The translations under genes and the position numbers were made by a program. The notes beneath the pieces were generated by a model. That model made no database searches. It was not told the DNA's origin and worked only from the letters and a program-made list of their open reading frames with translations. From Paenibacillus curdlanolyticus YK9 (GTDB lineage: Bacteria; Bacillota; Bacilli; Paenibacillales; Paenibacillaceae), in the NCBI RefSeq assembly GCF_000179615.1, contig NZ_AEDD01000001.1, positions 661,995 through 725,994 on the forward strand: 64,000 bases of DNA, given 5' to 3'. Shown here piece by piece: positions 17,451 through 26,525 of the stretch (position 1 is the stretch's first letter; each line of letters opens with the position of its first letter).

Positions 17451-17529
17451 ATGACGTCATGACGTCTGGAAGCGTTGCCCGACGCTAGCTTATGCTGGTC
17501 GGTTACTACAAACATCAGGAGGTGCAGGC

Positions 17530-18513
17530 ATGTCGGATTTGGGCGACTTGCTGAAGAAGGCAAGGGAACAGCGCGAACTGTCGCTCGATGATATTCAAGA
17601 AGCGACCAAGATCAGAAAACGATACTTGGAGGCGATTGAATCAGGCGATTACAAGGTGCTCCCAGGCAGCTTCTATGTCCGCGCGTTTGTGAAAACATAC
17701 GCTGAGGCAGTAGGATTAGATGCAGATGACGTTTTGCGGCTATATAAGCATGAAATGCCGGAGCCTGCGCCTGAGCCCGTAACAGAATCAGTCGTAAAAC
17801 AACCGCGGAGATCATCGCAAACCTCTTCGGATCGGTGGAGCAAATTCGGATTTACCGGTATAATGCTGTCCTTCGTTGTCGTGATAGCCGTTATTATATG
17901 GGTCTATGCAATAAACACGAACGATAACACGGACGATACGCCTAAAGCAGATGATCAAACGAAAATTACGGATTCGACGGATCTGCCGAAAGAACCAGTT
18001 AAAAATGCAGATTCCAATGGCACAGGGCAGGCAGGCACGAGCAACGGCAATTCCAATGGCACAGGCGGCAATGCCGTAACGCCAGAAACGCCTACAACAC
18101 CGGAAACGCCGTCCAATACGACGGTTACTTTTGCAAGCAAATCAGGACGAACGGATCATTATGATGTAGGTCCTGCCGGTTCGCATACGGTGCAAATTAC
18201 GATCAAAGGCGGCAAGAACTGGCTTGAAGTCCGCGAGGGCAGCTCCAAAGGCAAAAAGCTGGTTTATGAGAATGCAGCAGACGGAACGGTACAATCGTTC
18301 CCGCTTAACACATCGCTTTATATTAACGTAGGCCGTGCAGATCTGGTTGAAATTGCGGTGGATGGCGTTGCAGTCGAGGACGGGGATCGCGCAAGCTCCA
18401 AGCGCGTGCAATTCGACCCAGTCAAATCGGATAACCCAGCGTCCAACAATCAAGCGGGTACAACAGATACAGGCGCTACAGATGCAGGTACAGGTAACAA
18501 CGCTGCTCAGTAA
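17530..18513 (+). CDS. ymfM: RodZ-like cytoskeletal membrane protein (YmfM)
   Basis: RodZ proteins link MreB filaments to the membrane and influence cell shape. The 327 residues follow the RodZ plan: a cytoplasmic helix-turn-helix domain (about 1-75, LGDLLKKAREQRELSLDDI), one membrane span (about 112-130, FVVVIAVIIWVYAI), an extracytoplasmic linker rich in Gly, Asn, Thr and Pro (about 140-195), then a DUF4115-like beta domain (about 197-290) and a low-complexity tail. The start follows AGGAGGTG. The gene precedes pgsA in B. subtilis too, although yajQ intervenes here. Confidence 0.9.
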   Translation: MSDLGDLLKKAREQRELSLDDIQEATKIRKRYLEAIESGDYKVLPGSFYVRAFVKTYAEAVGLDADDVLRLYKHEMPEPAPEPVTESVVKQPRRSSQTSSDRWSKFGFTGIMLSFVVVIAVIIWVYAINTNDNTDDTPKADDQTKITDSTDLPKEPVKNADSNGTGQAGTSNGNSNGTGGNAVTPETPTTPETPSNTTVTFASKSGRTDHYDVGPAGSHTVQITIKGGKNWLEVREGSSKGKKLVYENAADGTVQSFPLNTSLYINVGRADLVEIAVDGVAVEDGDRASSKRVQFDPVKSDNPASNNQAGTTDTGATDAGTGNNAAQ

Positions 18514-18523
18514 AAGCATGTTC

Positions 18524-18565
18524 AAGGGCATTCGCTTGTTGTCGAGAGCGGATGCCTTTTCTTTG
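18524..18565 (+). terminator. Terminator after ymfM
   Basis: AAGGGCATTCGC pairs with GCGGATGCCTTTT across an 11-base loop, followed by TTTTCTTTG. Confidence 0.8.
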
Positions 18566-18579
18566 TTCATTGAATCAGT

Positions 18580-18585
18580 TATAAT
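18580..18585 (+). promoter_or_regulatory. -10 element upstream of yajQ
   Basis: A perfect TATAAT lies 58 bp before the start codon. No good -35 hexamer is at the usual distance; TTGTTC lies only 11 bases upstream. Position directly after a terminator supports a promoter. Confidence 0.4.
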
Positions 18586-18642
18586 ACGGCACAAGAAAAC
18601 GTTCGTTTTCATGCTGACAATTCAAGAAGGGGTTGTAATGAT

Positions 18643-19134
18643 ATGAGTAGCGAAAATGCGTTTGATATCGTATCCAAGGTAGATATGCAGGAGCTGACGA
18701 ATGCCATTCAGCAAGCTGAACGCGAGATTGATACGCGATTTGATTTCAAAGGCAGCAAGAGCAGCATCGCAATTGATAAAGAGGATCTAATCGTCGCATC
18801 TGACGATGATTATAAGCTCCAAGCGGTGCTGGACATTTTGTTATCCAAAATGATCAAGCGAGGCGTCCCAATCAAAAACCTCGATTACGGCAAAATTGAA
18901 GCTGCTTCGGGATCTACTGTGCGCCAACGGATTAAGCTCCGTACCGGTATTGATCAGGATGCTGCCAAAAAGATAAACATCCTAATTCGTGACTCCAAGC
19001 TTAAAGTGAAGAGCCAGATTCAAGGCGATCAAATTCGGGTAACGGGGAAGAGCAAGGATGACCTCCAGTCGGTCATGGCGCTTCTTCGCGGTGCTGACCT
19101 GCCTGTAGAGCTTCAATTTACGAACTTCCGATAG
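18643..19134 (+). CDS. yajQ: YajQ family nucleotide-binding protein
   Basis: The 163-residue product is a full-length YajQ (DUF520) protein. It starts [19 protein letters not shown] and contains [15 protein letters not shown], the family signature, with a second half [24 protein letters not shown]. Members bind nucleotides, and some Gram-negative ones bind cyclic di-GMP; whether this one does is unknown. The start follows AAGGGG. It is probably transcribed alone: a terminator precedes it and a strong promoter follows. Confidence 0.93.
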   Translation: MSSENAFDIVSKVDMQELTNAIQQAEREIDTRFDFKGSKSSIAIDKEDLIVASDDDYKLQAVLDILLSKMIKRGVPIKNLDYGKIEAASGSTVRQRIKLRTGIDQDAAKKINILIRDSKLKVKSQIQGDQIRVTGKSKDDLQSVMALLRGADLPVELQFTNFR

Positions 19135-19181
19135 CATATAAGTGAGCCCATCGCACCGTTAGGCTGAAGCCTGCCGTGTTT

Positions 19182-19210
19182 TTGACACGCAAAAGTGCTT
19201 GTATTATACT
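19182..19210 (+). promoter_or_regulatory. Sigma-A promoter for pgsA
   Basis: TTGACA (19182-19187), 17 bases, then TATACT (19205-19210). This is the best housekeeping promoter in the window. The leader to pgsA would be about 120 bases and contains a small ORF. Confidence 0.85.
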
Positions 19211-19256
19211 TTGTTAAGATAGCTTTACGGATTCAGATCTGGGGGATAGCAACGTT

Positions 19257-19343
19257 ATGACGGGACGAGAGAAGTTAGTGGATCAACAAGGAAGCATGAA
19301 CGATGCGATTCATCAGGGCCTAACTAGGGAGGGAATCGCATGA
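19257..19343 (+). CDS. Possible 28-codon leader ORF overlapping the pgsA start
   Basis: An ATG at 19257 follows GGGGGA by 10 bases and opens a 28-codon frame. Its TGA overlaps the pgsA ATG (ATGA at 19340-19343). The peptide begins MTGREKLVDQQGSMNDAI and has no recognisable domain. The ribosome site and the stop-start overlap suggest real translation with coupling to pgsA, but a frame this short can occur by chance. Confidence 0.4.
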   Translation: MTGREKLVDQQGSMNDAIHQGLTREGIA

Positions 19344-19915
19344 ATTTAGCGAATCGAATTACGCTCGCCCGTATTTTTTTAGTCCCAATCATTATGATCT
19401 TCTTGCTCGTAAAGATGGACTTGGAGCCGATCAAATTCGCCGACTTTTCCATTACATACAATCAAATTGTTGCTGCACTTATCTTTATTATTGCGGCTAG
19501 CACCGATGGGCTCGACGGATATATCGCCCGCAAGAATAAGATCGTAACAAACCTAGGCAAGCTGTTGGACCCTCTTGCAGATAAGGTGCTTGTAGCGGCC
19601 GTCCTGATCTCGCTCGTGGAGATGGACAAGCTGGATGCATGGATTGCAGTCGTCATTATTTGCCGTGAATTCGCGGTGACAGGTCTGCGTCAGATCGCCT
19701 TGCTCGAGAACAAAGTCATCGCGGCGAGCAAGTGGGGCAAATGGAAAACGGCAGTCCAAATTACGATGATTATTGCTTTGATGCTTAACAATTTCCCGTT
19801 TACGTTTATCGATTTCCGATTCGATCTCATCGCAAGCTGGATCGCGGCGGTCATTACGGTTTACTCAGGCATTGACTACTTTGTCAAAAACAAAAATTTA
19901 ATACCTATTGCTTAA
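19340..19915 (+). CDS. pgsA: CDP-diacylglycerol--glycerol-3-phosphate phosphatidyltransferase
   Basis: PgsA makes phosphatidylglycerol phosphate, the precursor of phosphatidylglycerol and cardiolipin. The 191 residues are strongly hydrophobic with several membrane spans. The CDP-alcohol phosphotransferase motif D-x2-DG-x2-AR-x8-G-x3-D-x3-D is complete in DGLDGYIARKN and NLGKLLDPLADK. The start follows GGGAGGG. The pgsA-cinA-recA order is conserved in bacilli. Confidence 0.96.
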   Translation: MNLANRITLARIFLVPIIMIFLLVKMDLEPIKFADFSITYNQIVAALIFIIAASTDGLDGYIARKNKIVTNLGKLLDPLADKVLVAAVLISLVEMDKLDAWIAVVIICREFAVTGLRQIALLENKVIAASKWGKWKTAVQITMIIALMLNNFPFTFIDFRFDLIASWIAAVITVYSGIDYFVKNKNLIPIA

Positions 19916-19921
19916 CTCGTC

Positions 19922-19960
19922 GGACATCTTCCTTGCGGAAGGTGTCCTTCCTTCCTTTAT
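19922..19960 (+). terminator. Terminator after pgsA
   Basis: GGACATCTTCC-TTGC-GGAAGGTGTCC is an 11-bp stem with a tetraloop and one G-T-type mismatch. The tail is pyrimidine-rich (TTCCTTCCTTT) rather than a pure T-run, so termination may be partial. Confidence 0.65.
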
Positions 19961-19995
19961 AAACCAATCTGATGCTTCGGCGTGGAGGTCATGGA

Positions 19996-21258
19996 ATGAA
20001 AGCTGAAATTATTGCGGTAGGCACGGAGCTGCTTCTTGGTCAAATTGTGAATACGAACGCGCAATATTTGTCCCGTCGATTAGCCGAGCTGGGGATTGAT
20101 GTTTATTACCAGACGGTCGTAGGCGATAACCCGTCGCGCATTCGGCTGGCAATTGAGACGGCTCGCGAGAGAGCGGATCTGCTTGTATTTACTGGGGGCT
20201 TGGGACCTACGCAGGATGATTTGACAAAGGACGTATTGGCGGACTACTTGGGCCGGGCGCTTGAATACGATGAGCCGTCGATGCGTAAAATCGTTGATTT
20301 TTTCCAATCACGCGGCGCACATATGGTGGAGAGCAACAAACGGCAAGCGACGTCTATCGCTGGAGCAGCGACATTGTTTAATGAAGCGGGACTGGCTGTA
20401 GGCAATGCGCTGGAATCGGAGGGCATTCGCTACATGCTGCTGCCAGGGCCTCCTCGCGAAATGAAGCCGATGTTTGACGGTGCTGGCGCGACGTGGCTGC
20501 GGTCTGAACTGGGCGAAATGCTTCCGCTGTATTCAAGAATTCTAAAGTTTGCCGGCATCGGCGAGTCCAAGCTGGAGGACGCCTTGATTGATTTGATCGA
20601 GAGCCAGACCGATCCGACGATTGCGCCTTATGCCAAGGAAGGCGAGGTAGCGATTCGGGTATCAACAAAGGCTGCTTCCGCAAATGAAGCAAATCAGAAA
20701 ATAGACGCTACAGTCGATCAAATTCGCCAACGCGCAGGGCAGTTTTTGTTCGCTGAAGAAGATATCCCCTTGGAGGAAGCGATTGTTCGCCTGCTTCGCG
20801 CATCTAAGCGGACTTTGGCTTCTGCCGAAAGCTGCACGGGCGGCATGTTTGCTGAGCTTGTCACGAATATTCCTGGCAGCAGCGGCGAATTTGCCGGAGG
20901 GGTTGTCACGTATACGAATGTAATGAAGCATCAGCTGCTAGGCATTCCAATGGCTCAGTTAGAAGGCGAAGGCGCTCCAGGCGCGATCAGCGAGTCGACG
21001 GCAGCTATGATGGCTGAGCGTGTTCGCGAACGGGCTGCAGCTGATTTTGGCATCTCGATTACTGGCGTAGCCGGTCCAGCGGAATCGGAAGGCAAACCGG
21101 TTGGACTCGTCTATTATGCAATCGCACAGCAAGGTAAGCCAACAGACGTGCATACGATGCATTTAAGCGGCTCGCGGGACATCATTAGGGTAAGAGCCGT
21201 CAAGGCAGTGCTGTATCGCCTGTGGCTGGCGCTGAATGGTTTTGAGGGCAAGCTATAA
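19996..21258 (+). CDS. cinA: CinA-like protein, nicotinamide-nucleotide amidase family
   Basis: ATG 19996 (MKAEIIAVGTELLLGQ) is chosen because GGAGGTC precedes it; an ATG at 19972 extends it without a site. The 420 residues have an N-terminal molybdopterin-binding-like domain (GTELLLGQIVNTNA, FTGGLGPTQDDLTKD), a middle domain, and the C-terminal CinA domain (about 265-420, ASAESCTGGMFAELVT, GAISESTAA, GVAGPAES). The C-terminal domain of the family deamidates NMN in pyridine nucleotide recycling. Linkage to recA reflects its competence history in streptococci. Confidence 0.94.
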   Translation: MKAEIIAVGTELLLGQIVNTNAQYLSRRLAELGIDVYYQTVVGDNPSRIRLAIETARERADLLVFTGGLGPTQDDLTKDVLADYLGRALEYDEPSMRKIVDFFQSRGAHMVESNKRQATSIAGAATLFNEAGLAVGNALESEGIRYMLLPGPPREMKPMFDGAGATWLRSELGEMLPLYSRILKFAGIGESKLEDALIDLIESQTDPTIAPYAKEGEVAIRVSTKAASANEANQKIDATVDQIRQRAGQFLFAEEDIPLEEAIVRLLRASKRTLASAESCTGGMFAELVTNIPGSSGEFAGGVVTYTNVMKHQLLGIPMAQLEGEGAPGAISESTAAMMAERVRERAAADFGISITGVAGPAESEGKPVGLVYYAIAQQGKPTDVHTMHLSGSRDIIRVRAVKAVLYRLWLALNGFEGKL

Positions 21259-21332
21259 GGTATACTGCCGACGCTCATCATTTTCCGGTTGCTGAACGGC
21301 GGTGTTCATGCTATATTATCAGTAGTTGACGG

Positions 21333-21376
21333 AGGAACCGCGGCGAATGTTTCATTTGCTGCGGTTCTTTTTCTGT
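21333..21376 (+). terminator. Terminator after cinA
   Basis: AGGAACCGC pairs with GCGGTTCTT over a loop with an inner stem, followed by TTTTTC. It separates cinA from the recA promoter. Confidence 0.75.
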
Positions 21377-21413
21377 TCTCAGATGACTGTTCGTTAGGCA
21401 TGGGCAAAAAAAG

Positions 21414-21427
21414 CGAATGTATGTTCG
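21414..21427 (+). promoter_or_regulatory. LexA (DinR) operator of recA
   Basis: CGAATGTATGTTCG matches the Gram-positive SOS box CGAACNNNNGTTCG with one change (T for C at the fifth base). It lies 10 bases before the -35 of recA, so RecA is likely SOS-inducible here. Confidence 0.85.
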
Positions 21428-21436
21428 AAAAAATGC

Positions 21437-21468
21437 TTGGCAACCGATACGAAATAGGCTATTATAAT
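21437..21468 (+). promoter_or_regulatory. recA promoter
   Basis: TTGGCA (21437-21442) with TATTAT at 17 bases (21460-21465), or a perfect TATAAT at 20 bases (21463-21468). The two -10 readings overlap and cannot be separated by eye. Confidence 0.65.
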
Positions 21469-21497
21469 TACTATATTGAATGAAGGATGTGAGTTGG

Positions 21498-22559
21498 TTG
21501 TCAGATCGTCGCGCAGCGTTAGAAATGGCACTCCGTCAGATTGAAAAGCAGTTCGGTAAGGGCTCCATCATGAAGTTAGGCGAATCGACGCATATGCAAG
21601 TGGAAACCGTATCGAGCGGGGCGCTTGCTTTAGATATTGCCCTCGGCATTGGAGGGTTTCCGCGTGGTCGTGTTATCGAGGTCTATGGCCCGGAGTCATC
21701 CGGTAAAACGACAGTTGCGCTTCATGCAATTGCAGAAGTACAGAAAATGGGCGGACAAGCTGCATTTATCGATGCGGAGCATGCACTTGATCCGTTATAT
21801 GCAAGCAAGCTTGGCGTAAATATTGACGAATTGCTTCTTTCACAACCCGATACGGGCGAGCAAGCGCTTGAAATCGCTGAGGCGCTCGTACGCAGCGGTG
21901 CTGTTGATATTATCGTTGTCGACTCGGTTGCAGCGCTCGTTCCGAAGGCTGAAATCGAAGGCGATATGGGCGATTCTCACGTGGGTCTTCAAGCACGACT
22001 CATGTCACAAGCGCTTCGCAAGCTGTCTGGTGCGATCAGCAAGTCGAAGACGATTGCTATTTTCATCAACCAGCTTCGCGAGAAGGTTGGCGTCATGTTC
22101 GGTAACCCTGAGACAACGCCAGGCGGCCGCGCTCTGAAATTCTACTCCAGCGTTCGTCTAGATGTTCGCCGGATTGAATCCATCAAACAAGGCAATGACG
22201 TGGTAGGTAACCGTACGCGTATTAAAGTCGTGAAGAATAAGGTAGCTCCTCCTTTCAAGCAAGCAGAGGTTGACATCATGTATGGTGAAGGCATCTCGAG
22301 AGAAGGCAGTATTATCGATATCGGCACAGAGCATGAAATCGTTCAGAAGAGCGGTGCATGGTTCTCCTATAATGGCGACCGACTTGGCCAAGGGCGCGAG
22401 AATGCGAAGCAGTTCTTGAAGGATCATAAGGATGTTGCTGCAACGATCGAGCAGCAAATTCGTCAGGCGACTCAGCTTTCTGAGTCGGCTATTCAAGCAG
22501 CGACACTTGCTGGCGAGAAGGAAGATGAAGAAGAACCAAACTTCGACGATCTGCTGTAA
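21498..22559 (+). CDS. recA: Recombinase RecA
   Basis: RecA forms filaments on single-stranded DNA, catalyses strand exchange and triggers LexA self-cleavage. TTG 21498 ([20 protein letters not shown]) is chosen because it reproduces the family N-terminus and follows AAGGATG; the in-frame ATG 21480 and GTG 21489 add six and three residues. Of 353 residues, Walker A GPESSGKT is near 64-71, EHALDP follows, DNA-binding loop regions lie around [13 protein letters not shown], and the tail is acidic ([12 protein letters not shown]). It is preceded by a LexA box and followed by a terminator and recX. Confidence 0.98.
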   Translation: MSDRRAALEMALRQIEKQFGKGSIMKLGESTHMQVETVSSGALALDIALGIGGFPRGRVIEVYGPESSGKTTVALHAIAEVQKMGGQAAFIDAEHALDPLYASKLGVNIDELLLSQPDTGEQALEIAEALVRSGAVDIIVVDSVAALVPKAEIEGDMGDSHVGLQARLMSQALRKLSGAISKSKTIAIFINQLREKVGVMFGNPETTPGGRALKFYSSVRLDVRRIESIKQGNDVVGNRTRIKVVKNKVAPPFKQAEVDIMYGEGISREGSIIDIGTEHEIVQKSGAWFSYNGDRLGQGRENAKQFLKDHKDVAATIEQQIRQATQLSESAIQAATLAGEKEDEEEPNFDDLL

Positions 22560-22592
22560 AGGATATTGTTGATGAATCGATCAATAGAGATT

Positions 22593-22618
22593 GGCACCTT
22601 TCACAGGGTGCCTTTTCT
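22593..22618 (+). terminator. Terminator between recA and recX
   Basis: GGCACC-loop-GGGTGCC with TTTTCTT after it. It lies 22 bp before the recX start, so recX is probably made from partial read-through. Confidence 0.8.
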
Positions 22619-22639
22619 TGTTAAATGGAGGCATCTGCA

Positions 22640-23317
22640 TTGAGCTACACCATTCGTTCAGTCGAACAAGACCGAAAACAACGACGGCGTTATCTTATCT
22701 ATGTGGAACAAGTGGAACAATCGTTGTTTTCGGTGCATGAGGACCTGCTCATTCGCCATAGGCTGTTTAAAGGCTTGGCGCTTACAGAGGAAACGGTCTC
22801 GGCTATCGTGGCTGAGGATAACCGCTATCGCGCGTATGCGTTAGCGATTTATTATCTTGGGGCTCGACCGAGAACGGCCAAGGAAATCGAACGGTATTTG
22901 CTTCGAAAAGAGCTGGAGGAGGAGCCGATTGCCTATGCAATCGAGAGGCTGCAGCAAGAACGCTTAATCGATGATGCGGATTACGCACAGCGATTCGCCG
23001 AGAGCAGGTTGCGATCTAGCGGTAAAGGAAGGCTTTACATCCAACAGGAGCTGAGAATGCGCGGCGTGGATAAGCATACTGCCGATCAAGCGGCCTCTGC
23101 ATTAAGCCGCGATATGGAACAAGCCGCTGCAGATCAGGCAGCAGTAAAGCGATGGCGTTCTTTGACGGGCGAGACCTATGAAAAACGTCGTAAATTGGCG
23201 CAATTTCTACTTCGCAGAGGGTACCCGATGGAGGTGTCAATGACTGCGGTTAAGCGCGCAATAGCGCAATCAGGAGACGAAGATGACGACGAAGACGTGG
23301 TTTGGCTTGACAACTGA
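22640..23317 (+). CDS. recX: Regulatory protein RecX
   Basis: RecX binds RecA filaments and modulates their activity. TTG 22640 (MSYTIRSVEQD) is preferred since AATGGAGG ends 8 bases upstream; ATG 22625 overlaps that site. The 225 residues show the three-helix RecX repeats: AIYYLGARPRTAKEIERYL, ERLQQERLIDDADYAQRF and GRLYIQQELRMRGV. An acidic tail (DEDDDEDVV) ends the protein. The gene overlaps a candidate promoter for rny at its 3' end. Confidence 0.93.
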   Translation: MSYTIRSVEQDRKQRRRYLIYVEQVEQSLFSVHEDLLIRHRLFKGLALTEETVSAIVAEDNRYRAYALAIYYLGARPRTAKEIERYLLRKELEEEPIAYAIERLQQERLIDDADYAQRFAESRLRSSGKGRLYIQQELRMRGVDKHTADQAASALSRDMEQAAADQAAVKRWRSLTGETYEKRRKLAQFLLRRGYPMEVSMTAVKRAIAQSGDEDDDEDVVWLDN

Positions 23318-23336
23318 TTTTGTCAAAAGATAAAAT
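23307..23336 (+). promoter_or_regulatory. Candidate sigma-A promoter for rny
   Basis: TTGACA (23307-23312), 18 bases, TAAAAT (23331-23336). The -35 lies inside the last codons of recX. It would leave a leader of about 160 bases containing a hairpin at 23355-23393. Confidence 0.6.
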
Positions 23337-23354
23337 GAGTTTGTATTCCTTCTT

Positions 23355-23393
23355 TTTGAATCGATTTTCCTTCCAAAAATTGATTCGAAACAG
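23355..23393 (+). other. Hairpin in the rny leader
   Basis: TTTGAATCGATTTT pairs with AAAATTGATTCGAAA around CCTTCC, with small mismatches. It lacks a T-run in the plus direction. It could be a leader structure that affects rny mRNA stability, or a weak attenuator. Confidence 0.35.
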
Positions 23394-23501
23394 ATTATTT
23401 TCACCTGAGTTTAGTCGATTATTCGGTAATGGAACCGGCTAAGAAAACAAAATATCATCCCAAGCGTTGACCTTGGTGTATGCAACGGGGAGGTGAACAA
23501 G

Positions 23502-25043
23502 ATGCACACGGCTGTATGGATCTTGATCGTTCTCGTTGTTGGTGCGATTTTCTTTGGGATAGGTTATTTCATTCGCAAGTCGATCGCCGAAGCCAAAATT
23601 CAAAGTGCTGAGCAAGCTGCAACTGTCATTGTAGAAAATGCAAAGAAAGAAGCAGAAGCACTGAAGAAAGAAACTGTGCTTGAAGCGAAAGATGAAGTCC
23701 ACAAACTCCGTTCGGAAGCTGAGAAGGACATTCGTGAGCGGCGTAATGAAACGTCGCGCTTGGAACGACGTCTTCAGCAGAAGGAAGAGTCACTGGATAA
23801 AAAATTAGAAGCGCTTGAGCGCAAAGAAGAGCAGGTAGCCAACAAGGAGAAACGAATCGAGGAAACGCAAGAGCAGATCGATGTTCTCTACAAACAGCAA
23901 GTGACGGAGCTGGAACGGATTTCGAACCTTTCGATGGAGGATGCGCGTAGTATCATCTTGTCCAACGTCGAGCAGGAAGTGCGCCATGAAACTGCGCAGA
24001 TGATCAAGGAAATTGAACTGCAGGCAAAAGAAGAAGCGGATAAAAAAGCGCGTGATATTATCTCGCTGGCAATTCAACGCTGTGCGGCAGATCATGTAGC
24101 CGAAACGACAGTTTCGGTTGTTACACTGCCGAACGAAGAGATGAAAGGCCGCATTATCGGACGCGAAGGCCGCAATATTCGTGCTCTGGAAACATTGACC
24201 GGTATCGATCTCATTATCGACGATACACCGGAAGCGGTCATTTTGTCGGGCTTCGACCCGATCCGCCGGGAGATCGCCCGGACGTCCTTAGAGAAGCTTG
24301 TAGCAGATGGTCGGATACATCCGGCACGTATCGAAGAGATGGTCGAGAAGTCCCGCAAAGAAGTGGACGAGCGTATCCGCGAATACGGAGAGCAGGCTAC
24401 ATTCGAGGTTGGCGTGCATGGGTTGCATCCGGATCTGATCAAAATTTTAGGGCGTTTGAAATATCGTACAAGCTACGGTCAAAACGTACTCAAGCATTCG
24501 ATGGAGGTAGCTTATCTGACTGGCCTGATGGCAGCCGAGCTGGGCGAAGATGTTACACTCGCCAAGCGTGCTGGTTTGCTGCATGACATCGGTAAAGCAC
24601 TTGACCATGAAGTCGAAGGCTCACATGTTGAGATCGGCGTAGAGCTTGCTAAGAAGTACAAAGAGCATCCAGTCGTTATTAACAGTATCGCATCCCATCA
24701 TGGCGATTGCGAAGCCACTTCGGTCATTGCAATGCTCGTAGGCGCTGCTGACGCCTTGTCAGCTGCACGTCCTGGCGCTCGTCGCGAGACGCTGGAAACG
24801 TACATTAAGCGTCTGGAGAAGCTGGAGGATATTTCGGAGTCGTTCGAAGGTGTCGAGAAATCGTATGCCATTCAAGCTGGACGCGAGGTTCGCGTTATGG
24901 TTCAGCCTGAGAAGATCGATGATACGGAAGCTTTCCGCTTAGCGCGTGATATTACGAAGAAGATCGAGAGCGAACTCGACTATCCGGGACATATTAAAGT
25001 TACGGTCATTCGAGAAACGCGCGCGGTCGAATACGCCAAATAA
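23502..25043 (+). CDS. rny: Ribonuclease Y
   Basis: RNase Y is the membrane-bound endonuclease that starts most mRNA decay in bacilli. ATG 23502 ([14 protein letters not shown]) is chosen; the upstream GTG at 23493 overlaps the GGGGAGG site. The 513 residues contain an N-terminal membrane helix (about 4-25), a long charged coiled coil (about 30-190), a KH domain ([19 protein letters not shown], about 208-226) and an HD domain with [12 protein letters not shown] (about 363-374). The C-terminal domain ends near EYAK. The ymdB gene follows as in B. subtilis, and ymcA, whose product joins the RNase Y specificity complex, is 7.5 kb downstream. Confidence 0.97.
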   Translation: MHTAVWILIVLVVGAIFFGIGYFIRKSIAEAKIQSAEQAATVIVENAKKEAEALKKETVLEAKDEVHKLRSEAEKDIRERRNETSRLERRLQQKEESLDKKLEALERKEEQVANKEKRIEETQEQIDVLYKQQVTELERISNLSMEDARSIILSNVEQEVRHETAQMIKEIELQAKEEADKKARDIISLAIQRCAADHVAETTVSVVTLPNEEMKGRIIGREGRNIRALETLTGIDLIIDDTPEAVILSGFDPIRREIARTSLEKLVADGRIHPARIEEMVEKSRKEVDERIREYGEQATFEVGVHGLHPDLIKILGRLKYRTSYGQNVLKHSMEVAYLTGLMAAELGEDVTLAKRAGLLHDIGKALDHEVEGSHVEIGVELAKKYKEHPVVINSIASHHGDCEATSVIAMLVGAADALSAARPGARRETLETYIKRLEKLEDISESFEGVEKSYAIQAGREVRVMVQPEKIDDTEAFRLARDITKKIESELDYPGHIKVTVIRETRAVEYAK

Positions 25044-25058
25044 CAGAATCGGAACAAG

Positions 25059-25094
25059 CGAAAGTGGCTGCGTGTCAGCCACTTTCGTCGTTTG
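25059..25094 (+). terminator. Terminator after rny
   Basis: CGAAAGTGGCTG-CGTGT-CAGCCACTTTCG is a perfect 12-bp stem followed by TCGTTTG. The tail is not a clean T-run but the stem is strong. Confidence 0.75.
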
Positions 25095-25221
25095 TATAGA
25101 GCTGTACTCGTACATACTAATGGATCAATGGAGCGACTTCGACAAGGCTCAGGGGGAAACCCTTGAGTTCTTCTTATGAAGGAAGGAACTAGCGGATAGA
25201 GGCTCGAGGAGGAAGAAGCAA

Positions 25222-26016
25222 ATGAAAGTATTGTTCATTGGAGACATTGTGGGAAGCGTAGGCCGTGGAGCGGTCAAAAAGGTGCTTCCTGCGCTAAAAT
25301 CAAAATATAACCCGCACATCATCATCGCGAACGGGGAAAATGCAGCTGCTGGCAGGGGCATTACAGCAGCAATCGCGAAGGAGTTGTTCGATGCCGGCGT
25401 GCATGGCATTACGATGGGTAACCATACATGGGATAATCGAGATTTATTCGAATGGATCGATGATGAGCCGCGAATTGTACGACCAGCAAACTTCCCGCCA
25501 GGCGCGCCGGGCAGCGGAGCGGCAGTGATCAAGGCGAATGGAAAGAAGCTTGGCATCATCAATCTCCAAGGCCGGACGTTTTTGCCACCGATTGATTGCC
25601 CGTTTCGCGCCGCAGACGAGCTCATCGATGAAATGCGAAACGAGACGAATCAAATTCTCGTCGATTTTCATGCAGAAGCGACCTCGGAGAAAATCGCGAT
25701 GGGCTGGTATTTGGATGGGCGAGCATCGCTCGTCGTCGGCACGCATACGCATGTTCAGACGAATGACGATCGGATTTTGCCTGAAGGCACCGCTTATTTG
25801 ACCGATGTGGGCATGGTGGGACCGCGTGACGGCGTATTGGGAATGGAGCGTACAGCAGTTCTTCGACGGTTTTTGACACAGCTGCCTACGCGGTTTGTAG
25901 TGGATGAAGGAGACTGGCATTTTCATGCGCTGCTGCTCGAAACAGATGAATCAACGGGGAAAGCGGTATCGATCCAGAAAATTCGATTGACCGAAGAAGA
26001 GCTAATGTTCTTTTAA
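25222..26016 (+). CDS. ymdB: YmdB metallophosphoesterase
   Basis: YmdB-family proteins are dimetal phosphodiesterases; B. subtilis YmdB acts on 2',3'-cyclic nucleotides and influences biofilm and motility decisions. The 264 residues hold the metal motifs FIGDIVGSVGR (residues 4-14), NGENAAAGRGIT and GNHTWD, and the C-terminal VGTHTHVQTND. The ATG follows GAGGAGGAAG. It lies after rny, an arrangement shared with B. subtilis. Confidence 0.95.
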   Translation: MKVLFIGDIVGSVGRGAVKKVLPALKSKYNPHIIIANGENAAAGRGITAAIAKELFDAGVHGITMGNHTWDNRDLFEWIDDEPRIVRPANFPPGAPGSGAAVIKANGKKLGIINLQGRTFLPPIDCPFRAADELIDEMRNETNQILVDFHAEATSEKIAMGWYLDGRASLVVGTHTHVQTNDDRILPEGTAYLTDVGMVGPRDGVLGMERTAVLRRFLTQLPTRFVVDEGDWHFHALLLETDESTGKAVSIQKIRLTEEELMFF

Positions 26017-26074
26017 GCAAATTGCCTAAAGTGTCAAATAATTCGGAATACTTCGTAAAGTACAGGCAATAAAA

Positions 26075-26101
26075 GAAGGAATCTTTCTGCCTCCCTCGAA
26101 T
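26075..26101 (+). promoter_or_regulatory. Candidate sigma-H promoter for spoVS
   Basis: GAAGGAAT (26075-26082) and CGAAT (26097-26101), about 14 bases apart, resemble the sigma-H pattern RNAGGAWWW and RNNGAAT. B. subtilis spoVS is a sigma-H gene, which favours the assignment. The -10 has a mismatch at its first position. Confidence 0.5.
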
Positions 26102-26150
26102 AGTTATAACTAGTGGAATCCATCCATCATTCCCGAGGAGGTACTTTTTC

Positions 26151-26411
26151 ATGGATGTATTAAAAGTTTCAGCAAAGTCCAATCCAAATTCTGTTGCTGG
26201 CGCGCTTGCGGGCGTGTTGCGGGAACGTGGCGGCGCCGAACTTCAGGCAATCGGGGCTGGTGCACTGAATCAAGCGATCAAGGCGGTGGCGATTGCCAGA
26301 GGCTTCGTTGCGCCGAGCGGGGTAGATCTCATCTGTATCCCCGCTTTTACAGACATTGTCATCGATGGAGAAGACCGAACGGCGATTAAATTGATCGTTG
26401 AACCGAGATAA
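26151..26411 (+). CDS. spoVS: Stage V sporulation protein S
   Basis: SpoVS is a small Alba-like protein needed to pass stage V of sporulation and affecting septation. The 86 residues match the family almost end to end: MDVLKVSAKSNPNSVAGALA at the start, then GAGALNQAIKAVAIARGFVA and DLICIPAFTDIVIDGEDRTA. The start follows GAGGAGGT. It is a single-gene unit with its own terminator. Confidence 0.97.
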   Translation: MDVLKVSAKSNPNSVAGALAGVLRERGGAELQAIGAGALNQAIKAVAIARGFVAPSGVDLICIPAFTDIVIDGEDRTAIKLIVEPR

Positions 26412-26455
26412 TCAACGACAACAATTGCGTATTTGGATGATTGGACCGGATGGAT

Positions 26456-26489
26456 AAACCTGTTTACGTTTGCTGTAAACAGGTTTTTT
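26456..26489 (+). terminator. Terminator after spoVS
   Basis: AAACCTGTTTAC-N7-GTAAACAGGTTT is a perfect 12-bp stem with a T-run. Confidence 0.93.
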
Positions 26490-26525
26490 GCATGTCAGTA
26501 GCCATATAGGACAGGAGGGTAGCAG

